A DNA stretch of 49,535 nt from Branchiostoma floridae (lineage: Eukaryota > Chordata > Leptocardii > Amphioxiformes > Branchiostomatidae). The notes below the pieces were generated by a model. That model had not been told where the DNA came from. It saw nothing but the letters and a program-made list of their open reading frames with translations, and did no database searches. Below, piece after piece: positions 42,641 through 49,535 of this stretch. A program made the position numbers and the translations under genes. The stretch spans positions 166,950-216,484 of the forward strand of contig NW_023365758.1 in assembly GCF_000003815.2 (NCBI RefSeq), in the 5' to 3' direction. Within the stretch, counting starts at the first letter, position 1. Each line of letters starts with the position of its first letter.

Positions 42641-42911
42641 TTGACTGTCTATCTACTCTTCGTCTGCTAATTGTTTTGTACTTTACGAATGGGGGCTATG
42701 AGTCTTGGCCATCGAAAATGACTAACAGTAATAATGGCACAGTTGATAACTCTTTGGATTAAACCGTAACGCCTTTGAAGCATTTGCATGGGGGCGTAGG
42801 AGGTCTCCTAGTTTGTTTCTCGTGTGTGTGTGTGTGTCTATGTATGTATGTATGTGTATTTGTGCATTTCTCTGTGTCACTATGTGTATGTGTGTGTATT
42901 TGTGCATGTGT

Positions 42912-43030
42912 AGCCTCCATAGCAGGCTCTCTCAGGCCATTTTTGGCTCATAATACACTTTTGCTGGCTATTTCTTTTTGTACTGGGTCGCTGATTGCTG
43001 GCCTTATCTGACTGCCGGCCTCGCGAGGCC
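42912..43030. mobile_element. Short insertion in GT tract (MITE-like)
   Basis: 119 bp of unrelated sequence between GT-rich tracts, flanked by ATGTGT on both sides (unreliable within a GT repeat). Starts AGCCTCCATAGCAGGCT and ends in the palindrome GGCCTCGCGAGGCC. Confidence 0.45.
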
Positions 43031-43215
43031 ATGTGTGTGTGTGCGTGTGCGTGATCTATGATACAGACCACACCTTGTTGTACTACATGTAAATAGAGAA
43101 GACTAGATATGTTACTGTTCCAGTACACGACAGGTAAAGATAGCATGGGAATGTTTTTTTTTTTTTAATCTTACATGAAGTTCCAATTTTGAAGGATTTA
43201 TTGTACTTTTCAGAA

Positions 43216-44248
43216 ATGGACGAGAGAAGAGGTGAGGTCGCTTTGGACAATCTGTCAACTGTTCACCATGGGGACAAGACAAGCAGCATCAAGAAGTTAG
43301 ACAAGGCAGCAGAACAAGCAAGAGGACTTTCCATGCGGAGAAAAAAGCGGAATAGAATCTGTCTACCATCCTCCAGCACAGGGTCAAACAGAGCAGACGG
43401 ACAGGCTTGCGGTGAAACGCACTGTGGACAGTCGTGACTATAGGACTGCCTCAAAGATTAACCTATTAAGATACATAAGAAAACATACAGGCGAGAAGCC
43501 CTATAAATGTGAACAGTGTGGCTATTCTGCTCCACACAAAAGTTTCTTAGACAAACACATGTTTACACATTCCGGAGAAAAGCCCTACATGTGTGGGGAA
43601 TGCGGATACAGGACGGCTTACAAGAGTGACTTAACCGTACATATGAGACGACATACAGGTGTAAACCTTTTTAAGTGTGACCAGTGTACGTTTTCTGCTG
43701 TGAAGAAAAGCAAGTTAGACCAACACATGACTAGACACACCGGAGAAAAACCCTACATGTGTGGGGAGTGCGGATTCCGAACGGCTGCCAGATCTTCCTT
43801 AGTGGTACATTTGAGAAGACATACAGGTGAGAAACCTTACAAATGTGATCAATGCGACTATGCTTCAGCAACGAAGTGTAACTTAGACCTACATGTGGCT
43901 AAACACACCGGAGAAAAACCCTACATGTGTGATGAGTGCGGATACAGAACAGCCTGCAGGTCTCACCTATCCCGCCATATGAGCAGACATGCAAGTGTGA
44001 AACCTTATAAATGTGATAAATGCGACTATTCTGCCGCACTGAAACACGCTTTAACTGAACACAAGGCCATACATACTGGAGACAAACCCTACATGTGTGG
44101 AGAGTGTGGGTACAGAACGTCTCGCAGGTCTGACCTATCCCGACATATGACAACGCATACAGGCGAGAAGCGTTACAAGTGTGACAAATGCGACTATTCT
44201 GTTACAGACAAAAGGCATCTAAGGAATCACTTGGAGAAACACACTTAG
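43216..44248 (+). pseudogene. C2H2 zinc-finger gene 13, frameshifted
   Basis: ATG 43216 (MDERRGEVALDNLSTVH) follows acceptor CTTTTCAG. A net loss of about 5 nt near 43300 (TTAGACAAGGCAGCAG; others TTAGACACGGGAAGGCAGCAG) shifts the frame, which ends at 43437. An 18-nt deletion at about 43434 removes FVCTEC, taking both cysteines of finger 1, and its first His is Tyr (LLRYIRKH). From ATG 43412 another frame encodes 278 aa with nine intact fingers, ending EKHT. Related to gene 11 (shared TGVNLF linker and CDQCTFS). The family protein cannot be made; a leaderless 9-finger product is possible in principle. Confidence 0.86.
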
Positions 44249-44864
44249 GAACACAGTTTGCAAGTGTGTACACAGGACGATGGGCAGGTATTCTTCTTTT
44301 CTTTCCATCCTAACGGACGATCAGTTAAAAGATATAGGTGAAGACTGAAAACACAACTGTGATCAGAGCGACTATTCTGCTTCATAGCAAGTGTATACCT
44401 GCACATGGTCAAACACAATGGTGAAAAATTATATAAAAATATAGGATTGTGGGATCACCGAGACGGCATTTTAGTCGCACTACTTCTTCTTCTTCGCACT
44501 ACTATAGAGACTGACATTGTCTATCAACGTGCACCAAATTTTAAATCATAGTGATCTGGAATTTGAGTTTTGCCGCTTCCTTTCCGTTTAGGCCTTACGT
44601 CTTCTGAACATATCTATTAATCCTGCCGCTGTTTTCAGTATACTTAGATAGTGTGCACCGCTAACTGAATTAAAATATATGTATTATATAATGTTCATAT
44701 CATGCAACACAAGCTAAAATGTTAGCTTAATTAGCTTACGGAGACACGTGTATTCTATATCATAATTGGTATATTACTGCTGCAATGATGAGCTGATGCT
44801 GATATTATACTAGCTAAAAATACTACCTTAACTAGCAAATATCGATATAACAGAGTTTAGTCTT
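44249..44864 (+). other. 3' flank of gene 13
   Basis: Fossil finger around 44395-44470 (ACATGGTCAAACACAATGGT). A short (CTT)n insertion at 44481-44503 duplicates GCACTAC. AT-rich tail follows. No gene. Confidence 0.55.
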
Positions 44865-45191
44865 CAGGGCTCGAAATACCACCTGTATATGCAGGTTAGT
44901 GCAGGTAAAACTGGAGCTGTGCAGGTATTTCTGATGTCTACCTGCACCTAACCTGCACTAGTGGTCTATGTACTGGGTTTTATACATAAATGTCTTATGA
45001 TGTAGGTGTTTGTGTATGTCATTAGCTGCATTGAATGTTACCACCTATAAAGTATAAAAGAGAAAAAATAGCAATGGTTCCCGAACAATTTTAGTATGAT
45101 CTAAATTTAGAGTGGTGCAGGTTAAATTTGTCTGGTGCAGGTAATTGTCAACGTTACCTGCACCAGTGTATTTCAAGTATTTCGAACCCTG
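44865..45191. mobile_element. MITE with TGCAGGT arrays (hAT-like ends)
   Basis: 327 bp with inverted ends CAGGGCTCGAAATAC and (reverse complement) CAGGGTTCGAAATAC; GTCTT is duplicated at 44860-44864 and 45192-45196. The gene 11 flank shows the empty site (TAGTCTTGCATTAT). It carries several TGCAGGT/ACCTGCA motifs near both ends. Confidence 0.82.
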
Positions 45192-45344
45192 GTCTTGCAT
45201 TATGTCAAACGCTGTTAGATTACATTTTATTTCATGTAGTATTATCAATGATAGTAGAAGTATTACTAGTCGTTTGTTTAACATACCTTGTGCAGATAGT
45301 TTGACTTCTTACCCTAGTCCTTGCCATTGGGACCTGTAGCTTGA

Positions 45345-45595
45345 AATTGCCATCCCCCCCACACCCCCCCACCCCCACTGTCCTGATCCTCTAAAGATTT
45401 TGAACACCTGGATCATGTCCCCTCTCCGCCACCTATATTACAAGAATCGAAGTTTGAGTCTCTGAAGTCTGCAACTGTAAGGCAGTTCTCTGAGAGTAGG
45501 GATCATCTTTGTGGCCCTTCTCTGTACCTTTTCTGTCTTGCTTGCCCGTTTTGTAGTGTGGACCCCAGATAACATTGCCATATTCCAATTGTTGT
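45345..45595 (-). mobile_element. L2/CR1-like LINE fragment, second copy
   Basis: Antisense homologue of 38990-39365. The - strand reads KVQRRATKMIPTLRELPY, then SCRLQRLKL. A C-rich run (45352-45378) lies beside it. Confidence 0.72.
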
Positions 45596-46253
45596 TTTTA
45601 TTTGTACGGCTACAGCAAGTCAATTTTATGGATGACATCAGCGCGCGCATTAATTTTCGCCTGATTTCAGGAAAAAAAACAAGAATTGTTTTCTTCTGCA
45701 GGGATGGTCAACATGACGATAAAGTAACCAAAATGAGCAGATATGTTGTATTGTAGCCCAATAATTGTACTTGTAGAAGTGACACTTGCAAGGTACCCAG
45801 GGCTGTAGTTGTAGAAATGAAACTTATTGGATAGTTGTAAAAGTGACACCAATATGGAAGCCATGGCATGAGTGTGGTTACCAACTTTGTTGGTGATGCC
45901 AGTCTACCACACTAGTGCCACTTTTACCACACCAGTACGTCTTGAATACAGGAATCAATGCCTTGTTGGCTCTGATACCATGTTTTGTCCCTTTAATTCT
46001 TGTTACAACATTCATCACAACTTTATGGTGCCTATTTTTGAAAATGTAGCCATCTTGTTTTTTTTTCACACATCTTGTTTTTTTTTCTCCCTATCGCACT
46101 ATTTTTGCAGTCTGCAGAGGGGTTTACGGAAAAGGCTGGGCTGTCTACCTGGGCTGTCCACCTGGGCTGTCTACCTGGGCTGGCTATCAGGTCAGGCTAC
46201 TTGGACCTACGAAAGCCCATTGGGACAAAAGCTGTTTTAGCAGTAGAGCTGTT

Positions 46254-46514
46254 TTAGCAGTAGGGGTAGCAGTTTGTGCTCAATGAAGAAGCTATGTGTG
46301 AAGCTATTGTGTGTGTTGAATAACCCAGAGGTTTTGGGTTCAAATCAGTTGATATGCCACCGATCTTGTACCCTTGGGAAGGGCTATTAACACGACTTAT
46401 CGGGCTGATTGGATTAGTCTTAAGACTGGTGGCTAGTTGGTCAAAGGCGGCCAGGAGCCGTTCTTTAGTGGCTGTCAGGGTCCAGGCTTCTGCGCCATAC
46501 ATTAGGATCAACAA
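46254..46514 (-). pseudogene. Second reverse-transcriptase tail fragment
   Basis: Begins LMYGAEAWTLTATKERLLAA, the segment that follows the RT domain in RTE/RTEX-like LINEs (compare YGSESWNL in the large frame). Only about 25 residues are LINE-like; the rest reads through repeat sequence. Confidence 0.6.
46322..46400 (+). repeat. tRNA-derived repeat head
   Basis: TAACCCAGAGGTT.TGGGTTCAAATC resembles an anticodon arm followed by a pol III B box (GGTTCAAATC, 46337-46346). Then comes ACCGATCTTGTACCCTTGGG, shared with 20495. The inverted partner is at 48910-48945. Confidence 0.55.
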
Positions 46515-46827
46515 TTGAATTGTGAGGAGCTTAAAATAAGCGTTGCTAAATTAAAGTGCAAGGGTCTGGAACTGCTGCCATTCGGTGCTAACTCAGGTGA
46601 CCTCAATACGACAGCAATTACTCCAGGTGTGGCCATAGGACTTAAGGTTTTGAACCACTTACACTCGGAAGGAAGGACGCCTAGTCTTTTCCGTAAGTGT
46701 GGTGGGTTCTTTGCCCTATCTGAGGGAGGGCCCTTACCGAAGCTAGGTACTCTTTTCTCTACCCTAGTGAAGGGAGTAAAGTCGTGTTAAGAGCCCTTCC
46801 CAAGTGCACAAGATTACTTACTTAGAC
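46515..46827 (-). repeat. LINE 3' tail / SINE-related sequence
   Basis: On the - strand this follows the RT stop directly and matches the + strand repeats at 20490-20830 and 31857 (GTACCTAGCTTCGGTA, CTGTCGTATTGAGGTCAC). It links those repeats to this LINE family. Confidence 0.7.
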
Positions 46828-48912
46828 TTAGTAGCTCCCACGTCGTGTGACGCATGAGGCAGTCAATGAAGTCCAGCATGCTCTATCTGTGGCCAGTCTC
46901 GCTACGTCCTTCCATCTCTTGCCCACTAGCAGAAGATCTCTATCAACTGTCTGCTGCCAGTTCATCTTAGGACGGCCCCTCTTTCTCCGACCTTGCGGTT
47001 CCCACTGAAGAACTTGGTGTGCAAATCTCTCGGGTGGGAGTCGGACCACATGTCCTAGCCAGCTCAACCGTCGTTTACATATGATGGAGGACACTGTCTG
47101 TTGTTTTGTTTGTGTTCTTATGTCTTTGTTTGAGACAAAGTCACTCCACTTGATACCCAAGATCCTCCTCACACACTTGCTGTCAAAGGCGTCAAGCTTC
47201 TTCTCGTGGCTGATTTTCAGATTCCATGATTCGGAGCCGTACAGTAGGGTGGACAAGACGTTGCTGTTGTAAAAGCGTAATTTCAATTTAAGAGAAAGTT
47301 TCTTACACCTCCAGATCTTTCCCAGTTGGTTAAATGCTGCTGAGGCCTTTCCAATTCTACAGTCCACTTCCTTATCTATCTCCCCTTTTTTGTTAATAGA
47401 GCTTCCAAGGTAGGTGAAATTCTCTACCACTTCTACTTCATCCTGGTCGATGAATACAGCTGTTGCTGGTGGGTGGGCTCCTGACAACATGTTCTTGGTC
47501 TTTTTTGTACTGATCTTAAGGCCAATACTAGCTGCTGAGGAACCAATGTCACTCACTAATGGCTGGAGCTCTTGAGTGGTTTTTGCTAGGGCGGCGATGT
47601 CATCTGCAAAATCCAGATCCGACAGTTTCTGATCTTGAACCCACTGTATACCCTTTTCAATTGTTGCCTTGGATAGGACCCAGTCTATGGCGAGGGCAAA
47701 GAGGATGGGTGAAAGCACGCATCCTTGACGTACTCCCGTTGCTACCTCGAACCAGTCACTGTACCCATCACTGGTCCTTACGCAGCATCTTGAGTTGGCA
47801 TAGATCCCCTTGATTGCAGATATCAACTTGGGAGGCAGTCCATACATCTGCATGATGTTCCACAGTGAAGGCCGGTGGATAGAATCAAAAGCTTTGGTAA
47901 AGTCGATGTAGCTGATAGCGAGTGGTGTCTGTAGTTCATTACACTTTTCTATAATGCGTCTCAGAGTGAAGATTTGTTCAGCGCAAGATCGTTTGGGTCG
48001 AAAACCCGCTTGCTGTTCCCGGAGTTCTCTGTCCACAGCGTCTCGCATGCGGTGGAGAATCATCTGGCAGTATACTTTTCCTGGTATGGACAGGAGGGTG
48101 ACCCCCCTCCAGTTGTCGCACTCAGCAAGATTTCCTTTCTTCGGGATGCATACCACTGCTCCAGTTTTCCAGTCGTCTGGTACTTTCCCAGCGTTCCAGA
48201 CTTGATTGCAGAGCTGACACATCCACTTAACAGTGCACTCGCCTCCAGCCTTGAGCATTTCAGCAGTAATGCCATCCATGCCAGGTGATTTGTTGTTCTT
48301 AAGTAGCTTAATGGCGTTACTTGTTTCTTCTTCCGTGAAGTCCCCAGTGTTAATCTCGAGTAAGTGCTGTGGATCTTCTGTTATTGCTGGTGAAGCAGGG
48401 TTGGGTCTGTTAAGGACCTCCTCAAAGTGTTCCGCCCATCTGCTAAGTTTGTCCTCTCCTCTCGAGAGGAGGGATCCGTCCTTTGCCTTGATGGGGCCTG
48501 AACTGGCTTTTGTGCTACCAGTGACCTTTTTAGCGATCTGGTATACTGTGCGCATGTCGTTCCTGGCTGCTGCTTGCTCTGCCTCTTCAGCCTGTCTTTC
48601 CATCCACACTCGTTTATCCCTCTGAGCACTGTGTTTCACCTCTTTGTGTTTCTTGGTGTACTCTTGATGGACAGCACTGCTATCTGAGCTCCTATTGTGT
48701 TTTAATCGATGTAGGTTCTTCCTCTCATCAATCAGCTGCCATGTTTGGTCACTAATCCATGCTTCTCTCAGAGATTTCTTGAAGCCCAGGACTTCTTTGC
48801 TTGTTTCTGTCATAGCGTCTTTCAGTATCTTCCATCTGTTTGATGTACCTGGTTGTTGACCTTTTGGTGAACTTTCAAGTGCAGCGTACTTGCTTTCCAA
48901 GATTGGTGGCAT
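46828..48912 (-). CDS. Non-LTR retrotransposon reverse transcriptase (endonuclease missing)
   Basis: 694 aa, uninterrupted. RT motifs in order: KSPGMDGI (208-215), NWRGVTLLS (267-275), AGFRP (302-306), motif A YIDFTKAFD (335-343, Asp337), GVRQGCVLSP (393-402), motif C FADD (435-438), then YLGS (501-504), LLYGSESW (556-563) and GRRKRGRPKMNW (641-652), a basic AT-hook-like stretch. The layout resembles the RTE/RTEX group common in marine invertebrates; clade assignment is inference. The apurinic endonuclease domain expected upstream is absent, so the copy is 5'-truncated. Its first codons (MPPIL) come from the flanking repeat, where ATGCCACC.ATCTTG also occurs in the left arm, so the ATG is fortuitous. 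The long open frame suggests recent insertion. Confidence 0.88.
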   Translation of the reverse strand: MPPILESKYAALESSPKGQQPGTSNRWKILKDAMTETSKEVLGFKKSLREAWISDQTWQLIDERKNLHRLKHNRSSDSSAVHQEYTKKHKEVKHSAQRDKRVWMERQAEEAEQAAARNDMRTVYQIAKKVTGSTKASSGPIKAKDGSLLSRGEDKLSRWAEHFEEVLNRPNPASPAITEDPQHLLEINTGDFTEEETSNAIKLLKNNKSPGMDGITAEMLKAGGECTVKWMCQLCNQVWNAGKVPDDWKTGAVVCIPKKGNLAECDNWRGVTLLSIPGKVYCQMILHRMRDAVDRELREQQAGFRPKRSCAEQIFTLRRIIEKCNELQTPLAISYIDFTKAFDSIHRPSLWNIMQMYGLPPKLISAIKGIYANSRCCVRTSDGYSDWFEVATGVRQGCVLSPILFALAIDWVLSKATIEKGIQWVQDQKLSDLDFADDIAALAKTTQELQPLVSDIGSSAASIGLKISTKKTKNMLSGAHPPATAVFIDQDEVEVVENFTYLGSSINKKGEIDKEVDCRIGKASAAFNQLGKIWRCKKLSLKLKLRFYNSNVLSTLLYGSESWNLKISHEKKLDAFDSKCVRRILGIKWSDFVSNKDIRTQTKQQTVSSIICKRRLSWLGHVVRLPPERFAHQVLQWEPQGRRKRGRPKMNWQQTVDRDLLLVGKRWKDVARLATDRACWTSLTASCVTRRGSY

Positions 48913-49149
48913 ATCAACTGATTCAAACCCAGAACCTCTGGGTTATGTAACATACACAGCTCCTTCAAACACAACTGCTTCACAAACAGCTCCTTCACAC
49001 ACTGCCACTTCACACAGCTCATTCACATGATTCACATGATTCACAGATCCTTCAGACACAGCTTCTTCGCTGAGCACAAACAACCCCTACTGCTAAAACA
49101 GCTTTTGTCCCAATGGGCTTTCGTAGGTCCGAGTAGCCTGACGTGATAG

Positions 49150-49212
49150 CCAGCCCAGGTAGACAGCCCAGGTAGACAGCCCAGGTAGACAGCCCAGGTA
49201 GACAGCCCAGCC
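49150..49212. repeat. 13-bp minisatellite in right arm
   Basis: Four tandem copies of CCCAGGTAGACAG, plus a partial copy. The left arm (46135-46190) has three, one with a substitution, so copy number differs between the arms. Confidence 0.85.
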
Positions 49213-49267
49213 TTTTCCGCAAACCCTCTGCAGAGGATGTTATCCATAAAATTTACTTGCTGTGGCC

Positions 49268-49417
49268 TACTTATATGTGATAATTTTACGTAAAATTCCT
49301 TTAGAGGTGTAAAATAAACAAACAAGTAGACATAAAGACAAGCCTAGAACAATTTTGAAAGCGTTGTATTATGTTGTACAGCAGGGTAAAGGTATTCTAG
49401 ATAAATCATAGATTGGA
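49268..49417 (+). other. Flank before promoter 14
   Basis: Homologous to the sequence before promoters 12 and 13 (AAAGCGTTGTATTATGTT, AGGTATTCTAGA). No gene. Confidence 0.55.
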
Positions 49418-49535
49418 CATTATGGGGTAATCAGGTATAAGTTTTACCTTCGACCTCCGGAGAGCTAAAAGGTCAACTTGCCTGTCCGCCATTTTGATTA
49501 GACGTAGTGCTTAGTATCACGGACGAGATTCCATT
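49418..49535 (+). promoter_or_regulatory. Promoter module of a 14th gene (cut by window end)
   Basis: Variant DR1 TTACCTTCGACCT at 49444-49456, AAAGGTCA half-site, YY1-type GTCCGCCATTTTGAT at 49484-49498. Closest to the gene 12 and 13 modules. The donor and coding exon should lie to the right, outside the window. Confidence 0.72.

Larger units (their letters stand above)
45608..49267. mobile_element. Composite element with long inverted repeats around a LINE
   Basis: The left arm (45608-45633 plus 46112-46362) recurs inverted on the right (48898-49267): CAGCAAGT.AATTTTATGGA, GGAAAAGGCTGGGCTGTCTA, a 13-bp CTGGGCTGTCTAC minisatellite, ACCTACGAAAGCCCATTGGG, TAACCCAGAGGTT.TGGGTT. About 475 bp in the left arm (45634-46108) is absent from the right arm. 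Between the arms lie a reverse-transcriptase gene and repeat fragments. The arrangement suggests two copies of a tRNA-derived repeat in opposite orientation enclosing a LINE, or a large fold-back element. Confidence 0.65.

Noticed and set aside
47000-48900. Plus-strand open frames opposite the reverse transcriptase
   Set aside because: Shadows of the 694-aa minus-strand gene.

Overview
This window is eukaryotic nuclear DNA from a metazoan, most probably an invertebrate deuterostome such as a lancelet (Branchiostoma). That identification is inferred from gene style, intron signals and the types of LINE, SINE and MITE present; no database was consulted. The window is a tandem array of 13 closely related C2H2 zinc-finger genes, all on the + strand, plus the promoter of a 14th gene running off the right edge. 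All other coding sequence belongs to transposable elements.

Layout of the repeated unit, about 2.4-7 kb long. (1) A conserved promoter and 5' exon module: a nuclear-receptor DR1-like site, then a YY1-type CCGCCATTTTG site about 40 bp downstream, ending in a splice donor GGTAGGTAAG. (2) An intron of about 0.4-2.2 kb, rich in GT microsatellites and sometimes carrying transposons. (3) An acceptor TTTTAG or TTTTCAG just before AAATGGAC. (4) One coding exon encoding a 60-79 aa acidic or polar leader with no domain I recognise (it has no KRAB, BTB, SCAN or ZAD signature that I can see), then 8-15 C2H2 fingers (C-x2-C-x12-H-x3-H) alternating between two types. (5) A 3' flank with decayed fossil fingers and a shared AT-rich tail. 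Promoter modules and genes pair one to one.

Genes in order: G1 435-1439; G2 about 3356-4506 (start lost, LINE inserted); G3 7546-8595; G4 11746-12759 (sister of G1); G5 15277-16305 (usual ATG mutated; mosaic of two subfamilies); G6 18415-19698; G7 21764-23062; G8 24814-26289 (largest, 15 fingers); G9 29903-30795 (frameshift); G10 32937-34286 (3' frameshift); G11 36665-37924; G12 40561-41277 (nonsense codon); G13 43216-44248 (frameshift, dead first finger). This mix of intact, truncated and broken copies indicates birth-and-death evolution.

Mobile DNA lies in introns and flanks, with one exception in G2. Several insertions can be delimited against the empty site in a sister unit: a 1.6-kb DNA element with TTGA duplication holding a nested element (5440-7046), a 925-bp TIR element (10665-11589), an internally deleted mariner (13257-13831), an antisense LINE carrying a TTAA MITE (27594-29285), and MITEs at 34671, 39717 and 44865. 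The right end (about 45600-49270) is a long inverted repeat enclosing a 694-aa endonuclease-less reverse transcriptase on the - strand.

Likely biology (inference): a lineage-specific family of DNA-binding regulators that expands by tandem duplication under a common promoter, comparable in logic to vertebrate KRAB zinc-finger clusters but with a different N-terminal region.
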